A stretch of DNA of 64,000 nt, from contig NZ_JAOVZN010000007.1 of the NCBI RefSeq assembly GCF_025717045.1, positions 186,001 to 250,000 of the forward strand, in the 5' to 3' direction. How positions within the stretch are numbered: the stretch's first letter is position 1; every line of letters begins with the position of its first letter. Origin of the DNA: Flavobacterium sp. SH_e. Its GTDB lineage: Bacteria > Bacteroidota > Bacteroidia > Flavobacteriales > Flavobacteriaceae. Below, one piece after another: positions 7,631-17,490 of this stretch. A program made the position numbers and the translations under genes. Below the pieces are notes generated by a model. The model was not told where the DNA came from, searched no databases, and worked only from the letters and a program-made list of their open reading frames with translations.

Positions 7631-9121
7631 TCACTTTAATCCGTCTATTAAAGCGTTTAAAGCTTGTGTATCGAAAACGGTATTATTGCTTCTATTTATA
7701 ATTCCAAAACCGTTATTTCCTACGCTTCCTTCATCCCAATAAAAAGGTAATAATCCGTTTGCTTTTGCTGTTTTTACGACCGTTTTTAAATAATACGCTC
7801 TTGAATTTAAATGTAATGTAAGCGCATCTCCCGTTAAAGTTGTTCTACGGATTGCACCAAATTCTCCCAATAAAACGGGAATTCCTTTATCTACAAATTG
7901 AGTTTTCATTAATTTAAAGCTTTTCTCTAAATCGGCTTCTTCTCCCCAAGTTGCATTTCGTTCTGTATCGGTTGTAGAATGAAATCCTGCACCCCAATAA
8001 TAGAACATTTTACCCCAAGTTTCATCTTTGGTTAAACCAGCAAAATTCCAAGGAGAATAATAATGAACTTCGACCATCATTCTGCCCGTTACTTTATCTA
8101 CTGGCAATGTAGTCATTAATTTGTTTGTTTTTTCAATATCTGTTGTTGGACCTTGAACGACCAAAACACGCGTTGCATTTTTTCCTCCAGTTGAACGAAC
8201 TGCATCAATAAAAGTTTGGTGATACGAAGTTAAAACTGCCATTTGCGTAGCATCTTCAACCGCAGGTTCGTTGGCGCTCGCGAAAAGTAAATGTTCGTCG
8301 AAACCTCTTAAATGTGTTGCGATTTGTTCCCAAAAAGCTTTTTGTTTCGCATTGTTTTCGTCTTTTTTAGCTTCAGTAATATTGTTTTCCAGCCAACCGC
8401 CGTCCCAGTGAATGTTTACTACAACATACATATCGTTATCAACGCAATATTGAACCACTTCTTTCACTCGGTTCAACCAATCAACTTTGATTTTTGCTGT
8501 TGCAGTATTTTCTAAATTCTGATTCCAAGAACACGGAATTCTAATTGCATTAAATCCGTTTGCTTTTACAGCATCAATTAAAGCTTTAGTCACTTTTGGA
8601 TTTCCCCATGAGGTTTCGCCTCCAGTTGCTTCTAATGTATTTCCAATATTCCAGCCTAATTTAATTTTTGCTGCCAATTCAACCGCCGAACTTCCCATTC
8701 CAGATGCATCAGCCGCAATTGGGTTAGTGTTGTAACTTGGGTATAAACTTCCTGCTGCCTGTGAAACTGAAATTGCTTCTGAGGCAAGTTCACCTCCACT
8801 TAACGTAATCACTGCATTTCGAAGATCTGTAGTCGTATTTTCTAAAGCAGTAATTTTTACCACAGTTTGTCCCGATGTTCCAGTAGTCTGACTTAATTTT
8901 ATCCAACTAGCAGAATTACTCAAAGTCCAAGTGACACCATTAGAATTAATCGTTATTTCAATTGTATTTTCTTTGCTTTCAAAATCAATTTTGCTTGTAG
9001 TAGAAGAAAGCGTTTTTATAGCTGGCGGATTTTCTTCTTTATCTGAGCTGCAAGCTGAAACTCCTAAAAAAGCAAAGCAGAGAATAAAAGATAAAAGATA
9101 ATCCTTGATTGTTTTTTTCAT
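7631..9121 (-). CDS. BACON-GH5 endo-beta-1,4-glucanase, probable endo-xyloglucanase
   Basis: The 496-residue lipoprotein has a signal peptide ending in a lipobox (GVSACSSDKE), so it is tethered to the outer membrane. A BACON domain (about residues 38-125, with NGVTWTLSNSASWIKLSQTT) is followed by a GH5 TIM barrel from about residue 140. Landmarks are IRIPCSWNQN, VVVNIHWDGGW, the acid/base Glu of SANEP (about 285) and the nucleophile Glu of LLGEFGAI (about 418). The BACON plus GH5 subfamily-4-like architecture is that of the cell-surface endo-xyloglucanase of the Bacteroides ovatus xyloglucan locus. Here it is the only clear backbone-cutting endo-enzyme, so it probably starts degradation at the surface. 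Subfamily and substrate are inferred. Confidence 0.93.
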   Translation of the reverse strand: MKKTIKDYLLSFILCFAFLGVSACSSDKEENPPAIKTLSSTTSKIDFESKENTIEITINSNGVTWTLSNSASWIKLSQTTGTSGQTVVKITALENTTTDLRNAVITLSGGELASEAISVSQAAGSLYPSYNTNPIAADASGMGSSAVELAAKIKLGWNIGNTLEATGGETSWGNPKVTKALIDAVKANGFNAIRIPCSWNQNLENTATAKIKVDWLNRVKEVVQYCVDNDMYVVVNIHWDGGWLENNITEAKKDENNAKQKAFWEQIATHLRGFDEHLLFASANEPAVEDATQMAVLTSYHQTFIDAVRSTGGKNATRVLVVQGPTTDIEKTNKLMTTLPVDKVTGRMMVEVHYYSPWNFAGLTKDETWGKMFYYWGAGFHSTTDTERNATWGEEADLEKSFKLMKTQFVDKGIPVLLGEFGAIRRTTLTGDALTLHLNSRAYYLKTVVKTAKANGLLPFYWDEGSVGNNGFGIINRSNNTVFDTQALNALIDGLK

Positions 9122-9156
9122 TTGGTTTGGTTTAAGTTAAGTGTAAGTTTTTAAAA

Positions 9157-9187
9157 TCAACGCCAGCTTTTTATGGGCTGGCGTTGA
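9157..9187 (-). terminator. GC-rich hairpin after the upstream GH3 gene
   Basis: An 11-bp perfect stem (TCAACGCCAGC at 9157-9167, complement at 9177-9187) with a 9-nt loop lies 31 bp beyond the GH3 stop. On the minus strand the loop is CCATAAAAA and the sequence after the stem is TTTTAAAAACTTAC, a short T-run. It may cause partial termination before the GH5 gene. Confidence 0.55.
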
Positions 9188-9218
9188 GAGTTTGGTTACT
9201 TTATAGCAGTAACAAGTT

Positions 9219-11456
9219 TTATTTAATTGTTACATCAATTTTGAATTTTAAATCTCTTGAAGAGTTTCCTATATTCAAAGTATATTTCCCTGGTTCAACT
9301 GTCCATTTTTTAGCAGCAACATCATAATATGCCAATTCTTTTACTGGAACTTTAATGGTTACATTTTCTGAACCTCCAGCTTTAACAGCAACTTTTTTGA
9401 AACCTTTTAATTCTTGTGCTGCACGTGTAATTTTAGAATCAGACTTTGAAGCATATAATTGTACTACTTCTTTACCATCAACATTCCCCACATTTTTAAC
9501 CTCTAAAGAAACTTCAATCACATCTGTTAAAGCGTAATCTGTTTTATTAGTTTTTGCATTCCCAAAAGCAAAATTAGTGTATGATAATCCGTAACCAAAA
9601 GGATATAACGGTGCAACATTTTTAGTATCAAACCATCGGTATCCGATCAAAAGTCCTTCTGCATAATTTACCGTTTTGTCTCCAGGGAAACTGTTTGTGG
9701 CATGCGCCGGAGAATCTTTTAAAGTAACTGGCATTGTCCAAGGTAATTTTCCCGACGGATTTACTTTTCCTAAAATAACATCAGCCAAAGCATTTCCACC
9801 TTCAGAACCGTTGAACCAGCTCCAAACTAAAGCAGAAGATTTTTTGCTTACTTCATTAATATCAAACGGAGCACCAGCAACAAAAACTACAATTGTTTTT
9901 GGATTAGCTTCAATTACTTTTTTAATTAATTCTTCTTGTCCGAAAGGCAAGTGTAAATCTCTACGGTCTGAAGCTTCTGTTTCGTAATCACGGTTAGAAC
10001 CTGCAAAAATGATCGCAACATCTGAGTTTTTAGCCGCATCAACAGCTTCTTGAACTTTTGCTGGATCTAGTTCATCAATTGTAACTGGACCATTAGCCGT
10101 GATATTTCCTAAATTTCCTCTGTTCTTTTTATCGTAACGCTCTAAATATCCTTCAGCATAATTGATTTTAACTGAAGAAGGAAGTCTGTTTTTAAGACCT
10201 TCCAGAGGCGTAACTTCTCTTTTTGTTTTTACACCAGCTCCAAATCCGCCAAGCGCATTTTTCTTTGTTGCGTTGTTTCCAATAACCGCGATAGATTTAA
10301 CTCCGTCTAATTTTAATGGCAATGCATTGTTTTCGTTTTTCAATAATACAATTGCTTCAGCAGCAATTTTGTAAGCGTCTTGGTAATGTGCTTCGGTTGC
10401 GATGCTTCCTTTTGCACGTTCACCTCCGCCCATTGCTTTAATATGGAATAAACCACGTAAAATACGTTTTACGTGAAGATCAATTTCTTTTTCTGAAACT
10501 TCTCCAGATTTAACGGCTGCAATTAATTTATCTGCCAAGAAAAATTCATTGAAAGGTTTTGGAGTTCCCATTTCAATATCTAAACCGCTTTTCAAAGATT
10601 TTGCTGTAGAATGCACCGCAGCCCAGTCTGAAACTACAACGCCTTTAAATCCCCATTCGTCACGAAGGATTTTGTTCAGCATATAATCGTTTTCACATAA
10701 ATATTCGCCTCTGAATTTATTGTAAGCGCCCATTATGCTGTATGCTTTTCCTTCTTTTACAGTCGCCTCAAAAGCTGGAAGATAAATTTCGCGAAGTGTA
10801 CGCTCATCAATTTGTACATCGACAAAATCACGATTTGTTTCCTGATTGTTTGCTGCATAGTGTTTAACACACGCCATTACATCTTTCTCCTGTAAACCAA
10901 CAACCAAAGGCACAGCAATTTTTTTATTTAAAAATGGATCTTCCGACATGTATTCGTACGTTCTTCCTCCAAGCGGTGTTCTCACCATATTGATGGCTGG
11001 CGAAAGTAACATGTCTTTATCTCTTGCACGTAGTTCTTCTCCTAAACTGGTTCCGAAAGTATGCGCCATCTCTGCATTCCAAGTTGCTGCTAGAGCGCCT
11101 CCCGCAGGATAATAGGTCGCAAAATCGTTTGTCCATCCTGCTGGAGCCCAATTGTCTCTTGAAATTTCCTCACGAACTCCCAACGGACCATCGGCCATTT
11201 TTAATTCTGGAATTCCTAAACGTTTTACACCTGCATTTGCAAACATGCTGTTTCCGTGAAGCATTCCGATTTTTTCTTCTAATGTCATTTGCGAAATCAG
11301 TTTGTCGATTTCTGCATCATGTTCTGTACCTATTTCTTTTCCAACGTATTCTTCGGTCTGCTCCGAATTTGAAGCCAAAGTCTGCGCATCATTTTTACAA
11401 GAAGTAAATAATGCAAAAACCAAAGCTGCTGAAAGGTATATCATTTTGTTTTTCAT
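9219..11456 (-). CDS. GH3 beta-glucosidase lipoprotein
   Basis: This 745-residue GH3 enzyme has a lipobox (LFTSCKNDAQ) and should be membrane-anchored. It has the three usual parts: an N-terminal (beta/alpha)8 domain (from DKLISQMTLEEKIGMLHG; GGRTYEYMSEDP; KHYAANNQETNRD) with nucleophile Asp in GVVVSDWAAVHS (about 277), an alpha/beta sandwich domain with IAVIGNNATKKNALGGFGAG, and a C-terminal fibronectin-III-like domain (NVGNVDGKEVVQLY). The length is normal. In xyloglucan loci such enzymes release glucose from de-branched gluco-oligosaccharides. A second, different GH3 gene lies two genes upstream at 13166-15322, so the two probably divide substrates. Confidence 0.93.
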   Translation of the reverse strand: MKNKMIYLSAALVFALFTSCKNDAQTLASNSEQTEEYVGKEIGTEHDAEIDKLISQMTLEEKIGMLHGNSMFANAGVKRLGIPELKMADGPLGVREEISRDNWAPAGWTNDFATYYPAGGALAATWNAEMAHTFGTSLGEELRARDKDMLLSPAINMVRTPLGGRTYEYMSEDPFLNKKIAVPLVVGLQEKDVMACVKHYAANNQETNRDFVDVQIDERTLREIYLPAFEATVKEGKAYSIMGAYNKFRGEYLCENDYMLNKILRDEWGFKGVVVSDWAAVHSTAKSLKSGLDIEMGTPKPFNEFFLADKLIAAVKSGEVSEKEIDLHVKRILRGLFHIKAMGGGERAKGSIATEAHYQDAYKIAAEAIVLLKNENNALPLKLDGVKSIAVIGNNATKKNALGGFGAGVKTKREVTPLEGLKNRLPSSVKINYAEGYLERYDKKNRGNLGNITANGPVTIDELDPAKVQEAVDAAKNSDVAIIFAGSNRDYETEASDRRDLHLPFGQEELIKKVIEANPKTIVVFVAGAPFDINEVSKKSSALVWSWFNGSEGGNALADVILGKVNPSGKLPWTMPVTLKDSPAHATNSFPGDKTVNYAEGLLIGYRWFDTKNVAPLYPFGYGLSYTNFAFGNAKTNKTDYALTDVIEVSLEVKNVGNVDGKEVVQLYASKSDSKITRAAQELKGFKKVAVKAGGSENVTIKVPVKELAYYDVAAKKWTVEPGKYTLNIGNSSRDLKFKIDVTIK

Positions 11457-11476
11457 AGATAGTTAGGTGTTTTTGA

Positions 11477-11515
11477 ATTTAAAGATCTTTGATTCCTCAC
11501 ACGTCATCTTTAAAT
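11477..11515. repeat. Weak hairpin between GH39 and GH3 genes
   Basis: ATTTAAAGAT at 11477-11486 pairs with ATCTTTAAAT at 11506-11515 around a 19-nt loop. The stem is AT-rich and no T-run follows, so termination is doubtful; it may be an mRNA-processing hairpin. Confidence 0.4.
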
Positions 11516-11555
11516 CCAGTTAATACTATTTTTATGTTTGTGGTTTTATCTAAAA

Positions 11556-13142
11556 TTATTGTTTAATCAAATTCAGCATTACAACATCATTTTCATTGAT
11601 TTTGAATTCCTTGCTGAACATTCCTTGTGCGTCAATTGTAATTTTTTCTGTTGCAATTGGCGCGCCGTTATTTTTTTCTTTTATCGAATTGACTTGCTCA
11701 CGTGTTAACTGACTTGGTTTATTCATCGCCAGATAATCCGCGTAAGCGTCATTTACTTTATAACCCACTTTGTAAATTTCCAAAAGGTATTTTCCTTTCT
11801 GCATTCCGTCAACTTCAATTTTGACTTTTCCTTTTTCTTTTGATGGAAGGTCTTTTATGTAATACGTTTGATTCAATTCTTTATCGCCTGGATGCGTATT
11901 TGTAAAATCCCACAATAGAACTTGTACATCACCTTTTGCATTTTTCGAAGTCCAAGAAGCTTTATCTGAATTTTGAAGTTCTGTTTCTCCCAATTTATTC
12001 ATTAAATAATAAGAGAAATAAGCTGGCTTTTTAATTCCCTGCGTATTCAATAATCCGAAACCACCGTGAAAAGGGGTGAATCTTGGCCCAGCTTCTTCAA
12101 AAATATCCGTAAAAACCCAATATGACATTGAGTTTGCAGCATTACCAACTTGTTTTAATTTTTGTAAAATATACGCTGCCGAATGATAACTGTCGTGAAT
12201 TGGATCTGCAGGTGTGTAAGATGAACTCCATTCTGTATAATGTAATTCTAAATTCGGTTTAGCTGACTCCTTAATTAATTTTCTAGAATTGATAATTTCT
12301 CCGCTTACACTCCATTCGTCCTGATTTAAAATCGTTCCCGAAGTTCCGAATTCATCTAGATATCCATGTTTCACTCCATAAGTATGTGTCGAAACAAAAT
12401 CGATTGGCAGATTATTTTTGGCACAAAAATCAATTGTTTCAGCAACCCATGCAGAACCTGCTGTTGCTGGTCCGCCAACTCTATAAGCAGGATTTACCGC
12501 TTTTACACCGCGAACGGCATAATCGTATAATTTATAATATTCTGCCTGAGTGCTGCTCCAAAATCCTGGCGATAAATTCGGTTCGTTCCAAACTTCAAAA
12601 TACCACGTTTTTACTTCTTCATCTCCGTAACGTTCTTTGAAATGCTGGGTTAAATTTCGAACTAAATCTTCCCATTTTTTATAATCTTTTGGAGGCGTTA
12701 CGTTTCCTTTCCACCAAAAAATAGTTTCTTTTCCGCTTGCCAAAGCATTCGGCATAAACCCTAATTCTACAAACGGTTTCATTTTCAGACTTACAATAAA
12801 ATCGAACAAAACGTCTACATATTGATAATTGTATTCTGGATTTCCTTTTTCGTCTTCACGATACACTGCCATATCATCAGTCAATAAACCATGAAAACGG
12901 ATGTATTTAAAATCACATTCTTTTTTAACCAATGCCAATTGCTGTTGCCAATCTGCACGAAGACCTTCGTTTGCTCTTCCCGCACCGATGCATTCTTTGA
13001 ACATGGTATTTAATTTTCCTGCAGTTTTATTAAAATCTACTTTTATAATTCTGTTTTGAGAACCGGCTTTTGTTGTTTGTGCAAATGATTTAAAGCTCGC
13101 CAAACCGACAAAAACGAATAGTATTACTAGGCTTTTTTTCAT
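11556..13142 (-). CDS. GH39-family glycosidase (beta-xylosidase or arabinofuranosidase type)
   Basis: The 528-residue exported protein has a type I signal peptide cleaved after SFKSFA. The GH39 barrel shows KYIRFHGLLTDDMAVY, the acid/base Glu in WYFEVWNEPNLSPGFW (about 186) and the nucleophile Glu in LELHYTEWSSS (about 302), both in the positions expected for retaining clan GH-A beta-xylosidases. An all-beta accessory domain forms the C-terminal third. GH39 includes beta-xylosidases, alpha-L-iduronidases and some arabinose-releasing enzymes; bacterial xylosidase-like members of this length are closest. The job in this locus could be to remove terminal xylose or arabinose from side chains, but the exact substrate is not decided by sequence. 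Confidence 0.88.
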   Translation of the reverse strand: MKKSLVILFVFVGLASFKSFAQTTKAGSQNRIIKVDFNKTAGKLNTMFKECIGAGRANEGLRADWQQQLALVKKECDFKYIRFHGLLTDDMAVYREDEKGNPEYNYQYVDVLFDFIVSLKMKPFVELGFMPNALASGKETIFWWKGNVTPPKDYKKWEDLVRNLTQHFKERYGDEEVKTWYFEVWNEPNLSPGFWSSTQAEYYKLYDYAVRGVKAVNPAYRVGGPATAGSAWVAETIDFCAKNNLPIDFVSTHTYGVKHGYLDEFGTSGTILNQDEWSVSGEIINSRKLIKESAKPNLELHYTEWSSSYTPADPIHDSYHSAAYILQKLKQVGNAANSMSYWVFTDIFEEAGPRFTPFHGGFGLLNTQGIKKPAYFSYYLMNKLGETELQNSDKASWTSKNAKGDVQVLLWDFTNTHPGDKELNQTYYIKDLPSKEKGKVKIEVDGMQKGKYLLEIYKVGYKVNDAYADYLAMNKPSQLTREQVNSIKEKNNGAPIATEKITIDAQGMFSKEFKINENDVVMLNLIKQ

Positions 13143-13165
13143 GTTTAAATTTTATTCTTTTACAA

Positions 13166-15322
13166 TTATTTAGCTGAAATTTTCTTTTTCAGAAGTATAT
13201 TATCCGAAGAATTCCCTACCTGAATTTCGATTGTATTTTTTTCAAGTTCGAATACTTGCTTTGCTGTATTCCAATATTCTAAATCTTTTGCTTTTACAAT
13301 CAAATCAACACTTTTGGTTTCTCCAGCTTTAAAGAAAACTCTCTTAAACGCTTTCAATTCTTTTTCTGGTCGTTCTACTTTAGATTCTAATTGTTTTACG
13401 TAAAGCTGAACTACTTCATCGCCATCTTTATTTCCGGCATTTGTGACAGAAACTGTAACTTTTAATTCTTCATTTTTCGAAATAGTTTCAGAACTCGTTT
13501 CAATCGAATTGTATTTGAAAGTCGTATAACTTAATCCGTGGCCAAAAGCATATAATGGTTTCTTTTTGAAATACATATATGTTCTTCCGTTTCGAATGTT
13601 ATAATCCAATAATTCTGGAAGATCGGTAATATCTTTTACCCAAGTTTGCGTTAAACGTCCCGCAGGATTATAATCTCCAAATAATACATCTGCCAACGCC
13701 GTTCCTGTTTCCTGACTATTCTGTGCCATATGCACAATTGCTGGAACATTTTCCTGAGTCCAATTGATTGCATAAGGAAAACTGCTGATTAATGCGACCA
13801 CCGTTTTCGGATTTGCCTGATAAACTACCTTAATCAAATCTTCTTGTTCTAAAGTTAGAGATTGGCGGTCAACAGCTTCTTTTCCTTCACTTGGAACAGG
13901 ACAATTTGCCCAACCAGCATTACAAACAGGATGATTTCCAACAACCATAATTACAACATCTGCTTTTTTTGCGATTGCTGCTGCTTTTCCGTCGATATTG
14001 TTTTTTGCATATAAAACTTCAATATTATTCCCCAACTTATTTTTTATTCCTTCCAAAGGTGTAATAACATAAGGAGGCGTTCCGCTGTACCAATCCAAAA
14101 GTACTTCATCTGCACGAGGTCCAATTATGGCAAGTGTTTTTATTTTTTCTTTTTGTAAAGGCAGAAAACCATTTTCATTTTTCAATAAAACAATAGATTT
14201 TTGAGTTGCCTCCAAAGCGATTTTTTTGTGCGCTTCTGTTTTCCAAGGATCAATTGTATCTTTATCTTTTCCGATTTTTGAATATGGATTTTCTTCTGAA
14301 GCATCAAGCATTCCAAGTTTTATCATTACTCGATAATTCCCACGCAAAACTTCATCAAGATCTTTTTCTTTCAAATATCCATTAGAAAGAGCGCCATAAA
14401 TACCATCTATATATTCATCCAAAAATTGATTAATTCCTGCTTTTACTGCCGCCGCCGCACCTAAATATTTATCTGCATAATATTTATGATCTGAAAGAAG
14501 CAGTTTAAAAGCACCTCCATCAGTACAAATAATACCATTTTGTCCCCATTCTTTCTGCGTAATATTCTTAAGCATCGGATGCACCATTGCAGGAATTCCA
14601 TTTACTTTGTTATACGCTGCCATATATGCACGTGAGCCTCCTTCAACAACTCCTATTTGGAAAGGAAGCGCATAATATTCTCTCCAAAGTCTTTCATCAA
14701 AATCAGATGATGTATAGGTTCTTCCGTCTTCATTGCTGTTTGCCAAAAAATGTTTCATCAACGAAGCCGTTTGCCAGTATTTGGAGTTATTTCCTTGCAA
14801 ACCTTTTACAAAAGCAACTGTCATAGTTCCGTTAAAAAAGGCATCTTCTCCATAACTTTCTTCGGTACGTCCCCATCGCGGATCTCTAGCAATATCTGCA
14901 TTTGGAGCGCGAACGACTAATCCGCCGCGATTGTATTTTTGTAGGGCATAACGCGTTTCATAACCTTCTACATTTGCTACTTTTTGAAGAAGCTCAGCGT
15001 CCCAAGTTTCGCCTAAACCATACGCTTGAGGAAAAGTGGTTGTTGTTAAAGGTTTCTTGTTTTTACCTCCCCATTCGCCTGGTCCGCCCAAAGCCAATCC
15101 ATGTAATCCCTCTACATGACCTGTACCAATAAGACCTAATCTTTTTACTGACGGATTTGTACTTAAAGCCTGAACTTTTTCATCCAGCGTCATCAAAGAC
15201 AGCAAATTATCAATACGCTTTTCAGTATCTAAATTAGGATTCTGAAAAGGATATTGCTTTTGCTGTGATAACATCAAATTAGCAGATAAAAGAAAAAAGA
15301 TATAAAGAATACTGTTTTTCAT
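13166..15322 (-). CDS. GH3 beta-glucosidase / beta-xylosidase-type enzyme
   Basis: This 718-residue secreted enzyme has a signal peptide ending around NLMLSQQKQY. The GH3 N-terminal domain starts IDNLLSLMTLDEKVQALS and contains GPGEWGG, ARDPRWGRTEESYGED, KHFLANSNEDGRTY and the nucleophile region IICTDGGAFKLLL (Asp about 268). The second domain and the C-terminal fibronectin-III-like domain (NAGNKDGDEVVQLYV) are complete. The nucleophile context CTDGGAF and the RDPRWGRTEESYGED motif resemble the xylosidase-like branch of GH3 rather than the GVVVSDWAAV type of its neighbour. The gene lies 23 bp upstream of GH39 and is very likely co-transcribed with it. Confidence 0.9.
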   Translation of the reverse strand: MKNSILYIFFLLSANLMLSQQKQYPFQNPNLDTEKRIDNLLSLMTLDEKVQALSTNPSVKRLGLIGTGHVEGLHGLALGGPGEWGGKNKKPLTTTTFPQAYGLGETWDAELLQKVANVEGYETRYALQKYNRGGLVVRAPNADIARDPRWGRTEESYGEDAFFNGTMTVAFVKGLQGNNSKYWQTASLMKHFLANSNEDGRTYTSSDFDERLWREYYALPFQIGVVEGGSRAYMAAYNKVNGIPAMVHPMLKNITQKEWGQNGIICTDGGAFKLLLSDHKYYADKYLGAAAAVKAGINQFLDEYIDGIYGALSNGYLKEKDLDEVLRGNYRVMIKLGMLDASEENPYSKIGKDKDTIDPWKTEAHKKIALEATQKSIVLLKNENGFLPLQKEKIKTLAIIGPRADEVLLDWYSGTPPYVITPLEGIKNKLGNNIEVLYAKNNIDGKAAAIAKKADVVIMVVGNHPVCNAGWANCPVPSEGKEAVDRQSLTLEQEDLIKVVYQANPKTVVALISSFPYAINWTQENVPAIVHMAQNSQETGTALADVLFGDYNPAGRLTQTWVKDITDLPELLDYNIRNGRTYMYFKKKPLYAFGHGLSYTTFKYNSIETSSETISKNEELKVTVSVTNAGNKDGDEVVQLYVKQLESKVERPEKELKAFKRVFFKAGETKSVDLIVKAKDLEYWNTAKQVFELEKNTIEIQVGNSSDNILLKKKISAK

Positions 15323-15365
15323 TTTTTGGAAAAAGAACTAATTTTTTGGGTTATATTTTATAATA

Positions 15366-15392
15366 CCTAACAGGTTTTGAAAATCTGTTAGG
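15366..15392. repeat. Single CCTAACAGG palindrome between GH97 and GH3
   Basis: One palindrome of the family found at 5417-5518 and 20211-20306, with a single mismatch between the arms. The flanking ATAA and GGATA also match the second half of those elements, so it looks like a half-element. Confidence 0.7.
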
Positions 15393-15417
15393 ATACTTAA
15401 TCTTGTTTTGCATTATC

Positions 15418-15450
15418 AAACCCGACAAGTCTTGAAAACTTGTCGGGTTT
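15418..15450 (-). terminator. Palindrome after GH97, terminator-like
   Basis: Arms AAACCCGACAAGT and ACTTGTCGGGTTT pair around a short loop, 13 bp beyond the GH97 stop. It is related to the palindrome at 2727-2767. The minus strand lacks a long T-run, so it may attenuate rather than fully stop transcription into the GH3 gene. Confidence 0.5.
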
Positions 15451-15463
15451 TAGAAATTAATAA

Positions 15464-17470
15464 TTACAATTTTTTAAATCTCACTGCTCCACCGCCAGCT
15501 CCGCCTAAATTCAATTTTAGAGAATCTGTAGATTTTACTGTTTTCTTAGAAATTGCAACTGCTTCCGGATTGTGTTTTTGATCTGTTCCTTCAGCATCAA
15601 CATAAATCTGTGCTTCGTAAGTCGCATTTGGATCTAAGAATGATAATGAAACCTCAACATTTCTTGGTTTTTCATTGGTCAAAGTTCCCAAATACCAATC
15701 AGCACTGTTTCTATCTTTTCTCGCTGTTGTGATGTATTCGCCAATTTTTCCTTCTAAGATTTTAGTGTCTTCCCAATCAGTCGGAACATATTTTAAGAAT
15801 TGTAAAGCTGGTTTTCCTTCGTAATTTTCAGGAAGATCGGCCAACATCTGTATTGGAGAATAAATTGTAACATACAATGCCAATTGCTGCCCAACTGTTC
15901 CTTGAATTCTTTTTCCTGGATACCCTTGTTTTACCTCAACATCAAAAATTCCAGGCGTAAAATCCATTGGTCCAGAAAGTAATCTTGTGAATGGAATAAT
16001 GCTTAAATGGTTTGGTGGATTTCCTTCGCTCCAAGCGTTATATTCTTGTCCGCGAGCCGCTTCTCTCGAAACCATGTTTGGATAAGTTCTTCTTTCTCCT
16101 GTATCTTTAATTGATTCGTGGTATAAAACGGCTAAATCGTATTGTGCCGCTTTTTCTAAAATGTATCTGAAATAATTTACTCCAAACTGCCCAAAGTGCA
16201 TTTGTTTCATGTTCAGTTTAGAACCAACGTGACCAATTTTTACGGTATGAATTCCTAATTTTTTGTATAAAGCAAAACCTTCATCAACTTCTTTTAAATA
16301 GTTGATCAAGTTTGAACCTGTTTCGTGGTAACCGATTAATTCGATATTCTTTTTCTTTCCATATTCAACCACTTTTTCTAAATCGAAATTGTCAGCACTT
16401 TTCGTAAAGCTGAACATGTGCATACGGTTTTCATACCAACCTGGTGTCCAACCTTTGTTCCAACCTTCGATCAATAAATGGTGAAAACCCTCTTTTGCTG
16501 TAAAATCCATGTATTCTTCAGCGTGTTTTGTAGTTGCACCTTGTTTGTCGCTTTCCCAGAAAGTATATTTCCCGATGTGCATTCCCCACCAAATTCCTAA
16601 ATATTTGTATGGTTTGAAATAGCTGTTTGTATTCTTTAATTTGTTTGGTTCGTTTAAGTTTAAAACCAAATAAGAAGTGATCAATTCACCTGGATTTTCT
16701 CCAATTTGAAGTGTTCTCCAAGAAGAAGTGAAAGTATCTTTTACGCGAACTTTTACTCCGTCAGGCCAAGGCACTAGATCCGATTTTAATTCTGTTCCTT
16801 TATTGTTCACCAAAGTCATGCTTGCAAAATCGATCAGATTTGCTTCATGGAAACTTAAAGCCAATCCACTTTTGCTTTCGATTGTTAATGGAGTTAAAAC
16901 GGTATCCAAAGTACTTACCGGCGCATCTTTGAAAAGATATTCGTCACGGTTTTCTCTATTTGCCGGAATCCACCATGCTTTTCCGTCTTCTTTTAAGTTG
17001 AAAGTTGTTTTTTCATCCATAATGAAAATACTGTCTTTTACATTTTGTTTTGGATAAACATATCTAAAAGCAACTCCATCATCGAAAGCACGAAATTGAA
17101 TTTGTAATTTTCTTTTGTTTCCAGTTTTTTGCTGTAAATCAACTACCAATTGATTGTAGTGATTTCTGATGTTTTTCTTTTCTCCCCAAACTTGTTCCCA
17201 AGTTTCATCAAACGTAGAAGTTTTAGCTCCTTTAATTTCAAAGTTTGTGCTTAAATCTTCGTTTCCTTTTAATACAAATCCCATATCTGACGGAGAAATT
17301 ACTTCTGTCTTTCCGTGAGAAACTGCATATTTTGGAGCGTTTTTTACAAGCTCAAATTTGATTTTATTTTGTCCGTTTGGCGATGCCAATTCGTAAGCGT
17401 TTTTCGTTTTTTGACTGTAGCCAACTGCTATTGAAAACAATACGGCTGGGAGAATTAGATAGTTTTTCAT
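15464..17470 (-). CDS. GH97 glycoside hydrolase, inverting alpha-glucosidase-like
   Basis: This 668-residue protein has a signal peptide (cleaved near AVGYSQ), an N-terminal beta-supersandwich domain (to about residue 270), a TIM barrel starting near LGIWWGMHIGKY and a C-terminal beta domain. GH97 has two mechanistic branches. Retaining members such as BT1871 have an Asp nucleophile in the strand-4 region, whereas inverting SusB-like members lack it and use Glu residues. Here the segment reads HTVKIGHVGSKL (about 412), with no Asp, and Glu-rich motifs GYHETGS and VSREAARGQEYNAWSEGN are present. I infer an inverting, alpha-gluco-type enzyme, which is unusual in a xyloglucan-type locus. Confidence 0.88.
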   Translation of the reverse strand: MKNYLILPAVLFSIAVGYSQKTKNAYELASPNGQNKIKFELVKNAPKYAVSHGKTEVISPSDMGFVLKGNEDLSTNFEIKGAKTSTFDETWEQVWGEKKNIRNHYNQLVVDLQQKTGNKRKLQIQFRAFDDGVAFRYVYPKQNVKDSIFIMDEKTTFNLKEDGKAWWIPANRENRDEYLFKDAPVSTLDTVLTPLTIESKSGLALSFHEANLIDFASMTLVNNKGTELKSDLVPWPDGVKVRVKDTFTSSWRTLQIGENPGELITSYLVLNLNEPNKLKNTNSYFKPYKYLGIWWGMHIGKYTFWESDKQGATTKHAEEYMDFTAKEGFHHLLIEGWNKGWTPGWYENRMHMFSFTKSADNFDLEKVVEYGKKKNIELIGYHETGSNLINYLKEVDEGFALYKKLGIHTVKIGHVGSKLNMKQMHFGQFGVNYFRYILEKAAQYDLAVLYHESIKDTGERRTYPNMVSREAARGQEYNAWSEGNPPNHLSIIPFTRLLSGPMDFTPGIFDVEVKQGYPGKRIQGTVGQQLALYVTIYSPIQMLADLPENYEGKPALQFLKYVPTDWEDTKILEGKIGEYITTARKDRNSADWYLGTLTNEKPRNVEVSLSFLDPNATYEAQIYVDAEGTDQKHNPEAVAISKKTVKSTDSLKLNLGGAGGGAVRFKKL

Positions 17471-17490
17471 GTTTTTTGGAATTATTTTTT

